Shown piece by piece: positions 1 to 8,752 of a stretch of DNA of 38,608 bases (position 1 is the first letter of the stretch; every line of letters starts with the position of its first letter). The notes under the pieces were generated by a model. The model searched no databases. It saw nothing but the letters and a program-made list of their open reading frames with translations, and was not told the origin of the DNA. Source of the stretch: Parcubacteria bacterium C7867-006 (GTDB lineage Bacteria > Patescibacteriota > Minisyncoccia > Phycocordibacterales > DATDWN01); the NCBI GenBank assembly GCA_001189155.1, contig LFCP01000005.1:1-38608 (forward strand), in the 5' to 3' direction. Position numbers and translations under genes: made by a program.

Positions 1-678
1 TCCTGATCTAAAGCTGTTGCTCCTGGATCTGTGTACGTATTTCCAACTATTACTGTTGCTGGGTTTGCTCCAACTAGAGTGATAACTGGTGCGTGGTTAA
101 CTGGCACCTCCTTCAATGCGTTGAAAGCAACACAGTAATATGTCTGGCCAGCAATAACTGGAGTTATAAAATCATAGTTATCGTAATTTAGATGATCAGC
201 ATTACAATATATTTCTGCTGAAATATTTTCTGTTGTATTTTGACCAGTAAAACCTACGTATCCTTCTCTCATTATTTCTCTTACCCAGATCAAAGAGTCC
301 ACTGGTACTGAAACCTCTGTTGTACCACTAGCATTTGTAGAATCAGGAAATGTAGTCCATGATCCCCCAGCTGGTGTTGTTATATTGTCACCTGGATTAG
401 CTGTTCCATTCGGAGCCCATTCAAAATCCCAGCCAGCCTGCAATCGACAATTAGGATGATTTAATAGAAAATTTGTCGCTGTTGTACTAGCAATATCTGG
501 TCCACTTTTATCTCCCCAGTTTGGTAAATCTGTTTCAGAATCACAAACTATTTTAGTAGCAACTATTTTTACTGTATCCTGTGGAACAACATCAACAACT
601 CTAGTAACTTCTGTTGCAGCCAAACCTTGTGAATCTTTCACGTTGTAAGTAACTGTGTATGAACCAACTACAGAGGTG
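1..678 (-). CDS. Partial surface protein (runs off window): DUF5011/Ig-like and unknown repeat domains
   Basis: Minus strand reads open through 678..1: NTSVVGSYTVTYNVKDSQGLAATEVTRVVDVV...YYCVAFNALKEVPVNHAPVITLVGANPATVIVGNTYTDPGATALDQ; near-duplicate of 679..1350. Confidence 0.6.
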
Positions 679-1257
679 TTAACTGTGCTTGTTTGCTCCA
701 ACTAGAGTGATAACTGGTGCGTGGTTGATAACATTAAAAGCAACACAGTAGTATGTTTTTCCTGCTTCTGGGTTACTTATAAAATCATAGTTATCGTAAT
801 TCAAGTGGTCGGTATTACAATACATTTCTGCAGAAACGTTTTTATCAGTATTCTGTCCAGTAAATTTAAAATAACCCTCTTCCATAACCTCTCGGAACCA
901 AACCATCGAAGTAGTTGCGGGAATTGAAGTCATAGTAACTCCATCCACATTAGTAGGACCAAATGTTGTCCAAGGACTTCCAACTTCTCCGATTACATTA
1001 TCTCCAGGATTTTCAGCATTAACAGCCCACTGGAACTTCCAATCTTTTTGCAAATGACAATTAGGATGAGTGCTCAAAAAATCTATAGCTGTTGTACTAG
1101 CAATATCTGGTCCACTTTTATCTCCCCAGTTTGGTAAATCTGTTTCAGAATCACAAACTATTTTAGTAGCAAATATGTTTGATGATGTTAATGGTGCTGA
1201 AACAACATTCACTGTCCTTGAGATAGGAGTTGCAGCCAAACCTTGTGAATCTTTCAC
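679..1257 (-). pseudogene. Second copy of the repeat domain, no clear start of its own, ends prematurely (...LVGANKHS*)
   Basis: Same domain as 1..678; frame stays open upstream to ~1356 (TALDQEDGDITPNIVATSTVNTSVVGSYTVTYNVKDSQGLAAT) with no start; stop created by an out-of-frame junction at ~690. Confidence 0.5.
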
Positions 1258-1346
1258 ATTGTAAGTAACTGTGTATGAACCAACTACAGAGGTGTTAACT
1301 GTGCTTGTAGCGACAATGTTTGGTGTTATGTCACCATCTTCCTGAT

Positions 1347-2027
1347 CTAAAGCTGTTCACAAGAAACTGTTTTTATTTTAACAACAATATCATTGTAATC
1401 TCTATCTGAAACTGAAAAAGGAAGATCCTCTAAACCAAGAATATAAGTTTGTGGTGAATTAGAAACATTGTAAGATATTATATTATCCTCACCATTTTCA
1501 TTTAAACTTGTTTCTGAAGTTCTATATGCGTGACCACCGAACTCCATGTGCATAGCAAAACCATAATCTCCAGCAGGAAGAGTAACTGTATAAACTTGTC
1601 CAGGATTTGCTTGTGTAACAGCAGGATAAACAGAGTTAGTTGATCCATTTTTAAACAATGGAACAAATGAATTTATATTTCCTTTTTTGTAATATCCGAA
1701 AACATCACCAGCCGCAGTGTAACCGTTCAAAAATGTTATTTCAAAAGTAGTTGTTGCCTTATTTGTATGCCAAATCTGGTATTGAGTTTGTGATCCAATA
1801 GAGATACCGTAATCAGAAACTATACTAGCAAATGTTGGTTCAGGGCTTGTTCCAACATCCTCTACATGTGTATCACCAAGAGTATCTGTTGTCACACATG
1901 GAGTGCTTGAAATAACATCCTCTGCAAAGGCATTTGGAGAAACATAAGAAAACATAAGAACAAACATAACCGCAAAAGCTAATGTTTTCTTAGTGATTTT
2001 ATTTGAAATTGGTGATAATTTTTTCAT
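1347..2027 (-). CDS. Secreted DUF4114-like surface protein, probably the N-terminal part of a longer repeat protein
   Basis: Signal peptide MKKLSPISNKITKKTLAFAVMFVLMFSYVSPNAFA; DUF4114-like motif LGLEDLPFSVSDRDYNDIVVKI. Confidence 0.7.
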   Translation of the reverse strand: MKKLSPISNKITKKTLAFAVMFVLMFSYVSPNAFAEDVISSTPCVTTDTLGDTHVEDVGTSPEPTFASIVSDYGISIGSQTQYQIWHTNKATTTFEITFLNGYTAAGDVFGYYKKGNINSFVPLFKNGSTNSVYPAVTQANPGQVYTVTLPAGDYGFAMHMEFGGHAYRTSETSLNENGEDNIISYNVSNSPQTYILGLEDLPFSVSDRDYNDIVVKIKTVSCEQL

Positions 2028-2367
2028 ATTTTTGCCAGAAAATCCTGACTGTTTTACCTCAGTGATTTGAAATAAATTTACTATTAATGTAACTATGGTA
2101 TACGCTTAATTCGCTTTTATGTCAATACCCACCAAAAAATCTCTTGCTTAATTATACCCTTATTTATAGCCATTTTATGAATTATGTCTTTTATTAGCAA
2201 AAATGTGTCCTTTAGATTTTATTAAACTCAACTATTTAGTGCTTGTTCAGAAAAATTGTATAAAGGACATTTGATGTTTTAGCCATATATTATGTCTTTT
2301 ATAACAAAAAACCTAAAAATATGCTCAAAAACTACCAAGTGGCTAATTTATATGATAATCTAGAGAA

Positions 2368-4491
2368 ATGAATGAAATATTCTTATCCCCATACAGTGCG
2401 ACGAATACGGAATCAAAAATTTACAAAATATGGGAAGAAAGTGGATTCTTTAATCCAGATATTTGTGTAGAAAAAGGAGTAACAAATGAAAGCTCCGAAT
2501 CCTTTACCGTTGTTATGCCTCCTCCAAATGCAAATGGCGATTTACACGCAGGCCACTCACTATTCATAACACTAGAAGATATAATGACCAGATATAAAAG
2601 AATGTCTGGCTTTAAAACCCTATGGATACCAGGAGCAGACCATGCAGGCTTTGAAACCCAAGTAGTTTATGAAAAGAAACTAGAAAAAGAAGGACGCTCA
2701 AGATTTGGAATGGATCCAAATGATTTATATAAAGAAATACTTGATTTCACACTTCTTAATAAAAAAAATATGGAGTCCCAGGTTCGATCCATGGGAGCCT
2801 CATGTGATTGGTCTAGAGAAAAATTTACACTAGATGAAGATGTTGTAAGTAAAACACAGGATACATTCATCAAAATGTTCAACGATGGAATGATCTATAG
2901 AGGAAAGAGAACAATAAACTGGTGTTACAAACACCAAACTTCCCTATCAGAGGTTGAGACTGAGTCAGTAGAAGAATCTTCTCCTTTCTATTATTTCAAA
3001 TACGGACCTTTTGAAATAGGAACAGTTCGACCTGAAACAAAGTTTGGCGACAAATACGTAGTTATGCATCCAAACGATAAAAGATACTCTGAATACAAGG
3101 ATGGACAAAAAATACAGTTGGAGTGGATTAATGGACCAATTGAGGCGACAATTATAAAAGATGAAGCTGTTGATATGGAGTTCGGAACAGGAGTGATGAC
3201 TATCACACCATGGCACTCTCAGATAGACTTTGAGATAGCCCAGAGACATAACCTAGATATGGAGCAAATTATAGACTGGCGAGGAAAGCTCCTACCGATC
3301 GCAGGAGAGTTTGCTGGAATGAATATAAAAGATGCAAGACCTAAAATAGTAGAAAAACTCAAAGCAAAAGGTTTGGTTACAAGAGTTGATGATAAATACA
3401 CGAACGTCGTAAAACGTTGTTACAAATGCAACACAATTATAGAACCACAAACAAAAGACCAGTGGTTTGTAAAAATGGCTCCGTTAACAAAAATGGCGCT
3501 GGACTCTGTTGATAGAGGTGAAATTAAATTTATCCCTGACAACTATGAGAAAATCTTTAGATACTGGATGGAAAACAGTATTGATTGGAACATCTCAAGA
3601 CAAATAGTTTGGGGAATACCTATACCAGCCTGGTTCAATGGAGATAAAATTGCAGCAAGTAAAGAAAAGCCAGAGGGTGATGGTTGGGTAAAAGATATTG
3701 ATACATTTGATACATGGTTTTCTTCAGGTCAATGGCCACTTATGGTTACAGGTTTTCCAGATGGAGAAGATTTTAAAAAATTCTACCCAACACAAGTAAT
3801 GGAAACTGGTCATGATTTGATATTTAAGTGGGTTCCAAGAATGGTGATATTTGGACTTTATCTTGGTGGAAAAGCTCCGTTTAATACTGTTTATCTACAT
3901 GGTTTAGTTAATGACGCTCAAGGTAAAAAAATGAGTAAGTCAAAAGGTAATGTTATAAATCCCCTAACCCTAACTGATAAATATGGAACTGACGCTCTCA
4001 GAATGGCTTTGGTTATTGGCAACACTCCTGGAACAGACTTAGCTTTGAGAGAAGACAAAGTAAAAGGCTACAAAAACTTTGGAAATAAAATCTGGAATAT
4101 AACTAGATTTGTTCTTGAAAATACAAAAGACTGGGACGGTAAAAAACCAGATAACCTATCTGAATCATCAACAAAAAATATATCTGAATTAAATGAACTA
4201 GTTGCAGATGTGACCAAAGATATGGATAACTATAGATTCTATCTTGCTGCAGAAAAGTTATACCACTATGTTTGGCACACTTTTGCTGATAAAATAATAG
4301 AAGAGTCAAAAGAGAGTCTAAAAAGTGACGATACTTTAATAAAAACATCGGCACAATATACACTAAGATATATACTAGAAACATCTCTTAAACTCTTACA
4401 TCCATTTATGCCTTTTATTACAGAGGAAATCTGGTCTCATCTCGAAATAGAAAACAAAAAACTTCTCATGGTTACACAGTGGCCAAAATAA
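2368..4491 (+). CDS. valS: Valine--tRNA ligase (short form)
   Basis: HIGH-type motif PNANGDLHAGH, KMSKS motif GKKMSKSKGNVINP, DQWFVKM, 707 aa. Confidence 0.95.
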   Translation: MNEIFLSPYSATNTESKIYKIWEESGFFNPDICVEKGVTNESSESFTVVMPPPNANGDLHAGHSLFITLEDIMTRYKRMSGFKTLWIPGADHAGFETQVVYEKKLEKEGRSRFGMDPNDLYKEILDFTLLNKKNMESQVRSMGASCDWSREKFTLDEDVVSKTQDTFIKMFNDGMIYRGKRTINWCYKHQTSLSEVETESVEESSPFYYFKYGPFEIGTVRPETKFGDKYVVMHPNDKRYSEYKDGQKIQLEWINGPIEATIIKDEAVDMEFGTGVMTITPWHSQIDFEIAQRHNLDMEQIIDWRGKLLPIAGEFAGMNIKDARPKIVEKLKAKGLVTRVDDKYTNVVKRCYKCNTIIEPQTKDQWFVKMAPLTKMALDSVDRGEIKFIPDNYEKIFRYWMENSIDWNISRQIVWGIPIPAWFNGDKIAASKEKPEGDGWVKDIDTFDTWFSSGQWPLMVTGFPDGEDFKKFYPTQVMETGHDLIFKWVPRMVIFGLYLGGKAPFNTVYLHGLVNDAQGKKMSKSKGNVINPLTLTDKYGTDALRMALVIGNTPGTDLALREDKVKGYKNFGNKIWNITRFVLENTKDWDGKKPDNLSESSTKNISELNELVADVTKDMDNYRFYLAAEKLYHYVWHTFADKIIEESKESLKSDDTLIKTSAQYTLRYILETSLKLLHPFMPFITEEIWSHLEIENKKLLMVTQWPK

Positions 4492-4500
4492 GAAACAAAA

Positions 4501-5220
4501 ATGTTCCTTAGCCAAATACAACAGTATCCTTTCGTTCTTTCATTTATAGTTGGAATAGTTCCAGCTATGATTTGGCTTTGGTTTTGGTTAAAAGAAGATA
4601 GACATCATGAACCAGCAAAAATGCTCACTCTTTCATTTCTTGGTGGTATGTTAGCTGTTGTTGTTGTTTTACCACTTCAAAAAATTGTTTACAACGAACT
4701 TGGTGGTGATGGTTCTCTATCTTTTGCTCTCTGGGCATCACTGGAGGAAATTGCTAAATTTATATTTGTATATTTTATAGCACTCAGAAACAAAAAAGTT
4801 ACAGATGAACCTATTGATGACATTATTTACCTTATTGTATCGGCTTTAGGTTTTGTTACTTTAGAAAACACACTATTTTTGATGGATCTAGTTAGAAACG
4901 GAGATCTTGTTAACACAATAATACACGGAAACCTGAGATTTATAGGAGCTAGCCTACTTCACACAATGTCATCTGCAACAATAGGTATATGTATGGCTTT
5001 AGCTTTCTATAAATCAAAAAAGCAAAAAATATTGTATACATTATCCGGAATTATTATAGCGATTGTATTGCATACAGCCTTTAATTTATTTATAATTAGT
5101 CAAAGTGAAGGAAATATTTTCTTTGTTTTCGGAGCGGTATGGTTAAGCATAGTTATTCTTCTGTTACTCCTTGAGAAAATAAAACATATAAGAACTAATA
5201 ACTTGAATTTTCAAAATTAA
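4501..5220 (+). CDS. PrsW-like intramembrane metalloprotease
   Basis: Multi-TM; WASLEEIAKF and VTLENTLF motifs with later TM histidines, typical of PrsW. Confidence 0.8.
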   Translation: MFLSQIQQYPFVLSFIVGIVPAMIWLWFWLKEDRHHEPAKMLTLSFLGGMLAVVVVLPLQKIVYNELGGDGSLSFALWASLEEIAKFIFVYFIALRNKKVTDEPIDDIIYLIVSALGFVTLENTLFLMDLVRNGDLVNTIIHGNLRFIGASLLHTMSSATIGICMALAFYKSKKQKILYTLSGIIIAIVLHTAFNLFIISQSEGNIFFVFGAVWLSIVILLLLLEKIKHIRTNNLNFQN

Positions 5221-5231
5221 AATAAAACTTT

Positions 5232-5702
5232 ATGAAAGATAACCGATCATTCTTTGAAAAATTAACTGGAAGTGTCAGACTAGATGAAGATACTTCTACA
5301 GTTGAAGAAACTTCAAACAAACTTCCTGGAAAAACGGGCCCAAACGGTGAGCCTTGGTTTGATGATGAGCCAGAAGAGGGTCAGCTGACTGTAGATATGT
5401 ACCAAACTCCTACAGAAATAATAATAAAAAGCATGGTTGCGGGTGTTAAACCAGAAGATCTAGATATTTCTATTGCTCGAGATACAGTAACAATAAAAGG
5501 AAAAAGAGAAACTGAAAGATTTGTAAAAGATGAAGATTATTTTCATCAGGAACTTTATTGGGGTTCATTCTCAAGAACAATAATGCTCCCGGCAGAAATA
5601 GATGTTGAAGAAGCTGACGCTATTGAAAAACATGGATTACTAATAATGAGACTGCCGAAAATAGATAAAAACAGACAAACTAGACTAAAAGTAAAAGGGT
5701 AA
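5232..5702 (+). CDS. Hsp20/alpha-crystallin family small heat-shock protein
   Basis: QLTVDMYQTPTEIIIKSMVAGVKPEDLDISI...VTIKGKRE...GSFSRTIMLPAEIDVEEADAIEKHGLLIMRLPK. Confidence 0.92.
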   Translation: MKDNRSFFEKLTGSVRLDEDTSTVEETSNKLPGKTGPNGEPWFDDEPEEGQLTVDMYQTPTEIIIKSMVAGVKPEDLDISIARDTVTIKGKRETERFVKDEDYFHQELYWGSFSRTIMLPAEIDVEEADAIEKHGLLIMRLPKIDKNRQTRLKVKG

Positions 5703-5713
5703 AAAATTAACTT

Positions 5714-5753
5714 ATAATCAAAAACCACTCATAGTTGAGTGGTTTTTGATTAT
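5714..5753. terminator. Bidirectional hairpin terminator (17-bp perfect arms, 6-nt loop)
   Basis: ATAATCAAAAACCACTC-atagtt-GAGTGGTTTTTGATTAT between convergent hsp20 and tRNA-Phe. Confidence 0.85.
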
Positions 5754-5757
5754 CAAA

Positions 5758-5833
5758 TGGTGCCAAGACCCAGGGTCGAACTGGGGACCTATCCCTCTTC
5801 AGGGGAGCGCTCTACCAACTGAGCTATCTTGGC
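5758..5833 (-). tRNA. tRNA-Phe(GAA), CCA encoded
   Basis: Reverse complement GCCAAGATAGCTCAGTTGGTAGAGCGCTCCCCTGAAGAGGGATAGGTCCCCAGTTCGACCCTGGGTCTTGGCACCA folds as cloverleaf; loop CTGAAGA. Confidence 0.93.
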
Positions 5834-5839
5834 AATTCT

Positions 5840-6109
5840 CTATAAACTTAAATCTTTAAATGTGTCCAGAACAGAATTCAAATTACTATTTACAGTGTCT
5901 TTAGTGCCTGTATAGGCGCCTGTAATACCGTCTATATAGGGTTGTATCAAGTAATACGCACCTACAGCCGAACCAATGATAAAAACCCAATAAAGAATGC
6001 TCATGAATCGTGCTAAACGCATGGAACGCTGTATAGAGCGCAACATGCTATTATTCTCCTCTTCTAGCTCTACAGTCCTCCTAAGCAAAGCTTTTTCATC
6101 TGGTTGCAT
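5840..6109 (-). CDS. Small hypothetical membrane protein (coiled-coil plus one TM)
   Basis: 89 aa, charged N-terminus, TM FMSILYWVFIIGSAVGAYYLI; directly upstream of tRNA-Phe on the same strand. Confidence 0.65.
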   Translation of the reverse strand: MQPDEKALLRRTVELEEENNSMLRSIQRSMRLARFMSILYWVFIIGSAVGAYYLIQPYIDGITGAYTGTKDTVNSNLNSVLDTFKDLSL

Positions 6110-6152
6110 GAGCTATATTATAACAAACTTAAACAAAAATCAAAGCCGTTTT

Positions 6153-6173
6153 GTGCCACCAGCAGGAATCGAA
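6153..6173. repeat. 21-bp duplicate of the tRNA-Arg 3' end
   Basis: gtgccaccagcaggaatcgaa identical to 6297-6317 inside the tRNA-Arg gene. Confidence 0.85.
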
Positions 6174-6253
6174 ACTTACAGTTTCAGTACCCCAATTGGA
6201 TTTTATAGTTCATTTCATTCCTATAAAATCTCAATCGGGCTTCGATTCCTTTG

Positions 6254-6298
6254 ACCAAATTAAAATACTCAAGACGAACTTGAGTATTTTAATTTGGT
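6254..6298. terminator. 20-bp perfect inverted repeat, likely tRNA-Arg terminator, overlapping its encoded CCA
   Basis: ACCAAATTAAAATACTCAAG-acgaa-CTTGAGTATTTTAATTTGGT. Confidence 0.75.
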
Positions 6299-6369
6299 GC
6301 CACCAGCAGGAATCGAACCTGCATCTATCCCTTAGGACGGGACTGTTCTATCCATTGAACTACAGCGGC
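6295..6369 (-). tRNA. tRNA-Arg(CCU), CCA encoded
   Basis: Reverse complement GCCGCTGTAGTTCAATGGATAGAACAGTCCCGTCCTAAGGGATAGATGCAGGTTCGATTCCTGCTGGTGGCACCA; loop GTCCTAA. Confidence 0.92.
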
Positions 6370-6422
6370 AAGACCACAAATGAAGTCTAACTTATTTGGG
6401 TCTTAAATTCTACTTAATTCAA

Positions 6423-6683
6423 TTAAGCAGCAACTGATTGAGAAGGTTGGTTGATTTCCAAAATCTCTGCTAGTTTTGGTTTGTTAAAACCGATAACAAC
6501 ATCATTATCTACTGTTATCACTGGTACACCAAGCTGACCAGATATTTCCATCATTTCCCTCCTTTTATCTGGATCAACTGACACATCAAAACTCTCAAAA
6601 GGAACATTATTTGCCTTGAAATACTCCTTAGCCATATTACAGAAATGACAAGTTGGTGTTGAATATACTGTTACTTTTTTCAT
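6423..6683 (-). CDS. Glutaredoxin family protein
   Basis: VTVYSTPTCHFCNMAKEYF CxxC motif, GVPVITVDNDVVIGFN. Confidence 0.9.
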   Translation of the reverse strand: MKKVTVYSTPTCHFCNMAKEYFKANNVPFESFDVSVDPDKRREMMEISGQLGVPVITVDNDVVIGFNKPKLAEILEINQPSQSVAA

Positions 6684-6778
6684 AGTTTTAATTGGTTATA
6701 GATTTATAATGACTGTTCAGCGGCTAATAATTTTAATGTCCAAATAGTATATCTAATAATACAATCTCAAACAAGTTT

Positions 6779-7159
6779 TTATTTTTTACTAAAAAATTCT
6801 CCGATTTTATCCCAAAAACTAGATTTTTTTACATCCTCTGATGTACTGGATTCATCTTGAACTATAATGACCATATTTTCATCCTCTTTAGCTACACTAA
6901 ATTTGGATCTAACTTCCTCCTCAACACCTTGTTTAGTGGCCAACCTATCTATTTTATACTGCAAGTCTTCACTTCTAACTCTTAAAGCCTCGACATCTTT
7001 AAGAGAAACACTCATCATTTCCTCACTCTCTACTTTTTTCCAGTAAACAACCCAAGTTGAATGAGCAACAATAAGCAAAATCAAAAAAAGAATACCTATA
7101 GTAATTCGGTTGTATAAAAACCCCCTAACCTTGCGTTTTTGTTGAAAATCAAGCATCAT
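6779..7159 (-). CDS. Septum formation initiator (FtsB/DivIC-like)
   Basis: Single N-terminal TM then coiled coil, ...LATKQGVEEEVRSKFSVAKEDENMVIIV. Confidence 0.8.
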   Translation of the reverse strand: MMLDFQQKRKVRGFLYNRITIGILFLILLIVAHSTWVVYWKKVESEEMMSVSLKDVEALRVRSEDLQYKIDRLATKQGVEEEVRSKFSVAKEDENMVIIVQDESSTSEDVKKSSFWDKIGEFFSKK

Positions 7160-7176
7160 AGTATAAAACCAATTAT

Positions 7177-7287
7177 ATGTTATTCCAGAAAAAGAACCAA
7201 AAAAGATTTCAGACTATATGGAAAGTAATATCAATACTGATGATTATTAGTATGATTATACTATATATTCCAGGTCTACTATCATAA
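7177..7287 (+). CDS. 36-aa single-TM microprotein (below ORF-track length cutoff)
   Basis: MLFQKKNQKRFQTIWKVISILMIISMIILYIPGLLS*; TATAAA at 7162-7167; stop 1 nt before the end of the convergent MYG1-like gene. Confidence 0.6.
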   Translation: MLFQKKNQKRFQTIWKVISILMIISMIILYIPGLLS

Positions 7288-7288
7288 A

Positions 7289-8200
7289 CTAAGAATTAAG
7301 AGCGATTCCCGCCATTTTTAATATACCTTCCTTTGTTTTATTAACAGCCATAAATCTGGCGTTATGACAAAATACGGCTCCAGGAACTCCGGATATTTGC
7401 TCTAGCTCAGCGTCTCTCTTTCCAGCCCAAGACTCTGGTAAATCCTTTCGTGCTTTATATGACCAAAAATCCCTAACACATTTAATGGACCAAGTATCAT
7501 TTTTTATATTTTTATAAACAACATAAAGTGGCTCAGGAAGTTCAGGCAAAACTCTAAGCCATGGATACTCGCTATTTTCCAGTAGTATAAGTCTCTTGTC
7601 TTCAGCATTTTTATAAGCTTCCAATACAAACTTTTCTCCTTCCACTTCATTTGAATAGTAAGTAATCATTCTACTCAACAAAGCTTTTGCATAAGAAACT
7701 AAAGTCAAAAAAGTTTCATCAATTTTCAAAATATCTTCTTTCCACGTTGGGGCAAACAAGATTTTTATCATCCCAAGATCAAATGGATGCAAGTCTTTAA
7801 CTGGAGATTCAAACAATGTCATCCCTTTTGGATCTGCATCAACAAAATCAACCGGTTGCACAAGCATTTTATCTATTCTTTCAGCAACAGTTTGACTACC
7901 AGAAATATCAACTCCGTATTCCTTCCAAACCAACCCAAATGAAGCATATGGAATTCCATTCTCTCTTTTTCCTGCACCACCTTCCTGGTGATGGTCAAAA
8001 CGTTTTATTGATGGATCATAAACACTTCCAAAATCTACAAGGTAGTCTGCCTTTTCAGCAATCTCCATATTTCTTGAACGAGTTATCGTATAACCCTTTC
8101 CTTCTTTCTCTAATAGTAGAGACAGTGTTGCTACAGCAAAAATATCATCAGTGTGGAACCCAGAGCTATGTGTGACTATCGAAATTTTATTCCCATCCAT
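7289..8200 (-). CDS. MYG1 family (UPF0160) protein
   Basis: VTHSSGFHTDDIFAVATL, ITRSRN, YLVDFGSVYDPSIKRFDHHQEGGAG. Confidence 0.88.
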   Translation of the reverse strand: MDGNKISIVTHSSGFHTDDIFAVATLSLLLEKEGKGYTITRSRNMEIAEKADYLVDFGSVYDPSIKRFDHHQEGGAGKRENGIPYASFGLVWKEYGVDISGSQTVAERIDKMLVQPVDFVDADPKGMTLFESPVKDLHPFDLGMIKILFAPTWKEDILKIDETFLTLVSYAKALLSRMITYYSNEVEGEKFVLEAYKNAEDKRLILLENSEYPWLRVLPELPEPLYVVYKNIKNDTWSIKCVRDFWSYKARKDLPESWAGKRDAELEQISGVPGAVFCHNARFMAVNKTKEGILKMAGIALNS

Positions 8201-8750
8201 TTTTTAATTTCCAAGACTTATGATAGTAGACGAACTTTAGAGCTATTATATAGACAAAAACTGTTAAAGACATAAAAGGTATTGTGATGTATGAGTATTG
8301 TGTAAAATATACCTTTGCACACTCTCCACCAACAGCAACACATCCACCAGTCACACCAAAAGAGAACCCCCACTGCACAAATGATTGATATAGAGCAAGA
8401 ACAGCCCCCATCACAGAAAGAGGAACCAGGTAATCTATAATACTTTTATCTTTTCTATACAGAGCAAGAGCCACGATAACTAATTGCGGATACATAAATA
8501 TTCTCTGCCACCAACACAAATCACAAGGAAGAAACCCTACAATATCAGAATAGACAAGACTTCCAACAACAGCGGATAGAATACCGAAAAATAGTAACTC
8601 TAGAATATATTTATGAACAAAGTTGTATAAATGCTTTCTAGAATCAGCGTGAGATAGAATAACAACTAAAACTCCAACAAAAATAATATTGGATAGTAGT
8701 GTCAGAAAACCGATAGTTGAAGTTGCGTTTGCTTGTATAAATGAAGTCAT
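8187..8750 (-). CDS. DsbB-like disulfide bond formation protein
   Basis: GFLPCDLCWWQRIFMYPQ and GGCVAVGGECAKVYF; start set at MTSFIQ rather than the longer track ORF (8771). Confidence 0.85.
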   Translation of the reverse strand: MTSFIQANATSTIGFLTLLSNIIFVGVLVVILSHADSRKHLYNFVHKYILELLFFGILSAVVGSLVYSDIVGFLPCDLCWWQRIFMYPQLVIVALALYRKDKSIIDYLVPLSVMGAVLALYQSFVQWGFSFGVTGGCVAVGGECAKVYFTQYSYITIPFMSLTVFVYIIALKFVYYHKSWKLKNGWE

Positions 8751-8752
8751 AA

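Larger units (their letters stand above)
1..1358. repeat. ~620-bp imperfect tandem repeat in surface-protein coding sequence
   Basis: tcctgatctaaagctgtt at 1 and 1341; gctccaactagagtgataactggtgcgtggtt near 73 and 695; caaaccttgtgaatctttcac[g/a]ttgtaagtaactgtgtatgaaccaactacagaggtgttaactgtgcttgt near 623 and 1238. Confidence 0.85.

Noticed and set aside
721-1264. Plus-strand ORFs 721..927 and 1070..1264
   Set aside because: Antisense to the repeat-domain coding frame; no domain features
2667-4384. Minus-strand ORFs within valS
   Set aside because: Shadow ORFs opposite a strongly supported gene
5997-6390. Plus-strand ORFs 5997..6254 and 6151..6390 (MCHQQESNLHLS...-type)
   Set aside because: Antisense to the small membrane protein and tRNA-Arg; the translated tRNA motif CHQQES is a known kind of spurious ORF and the second overlaps the tRNA gene
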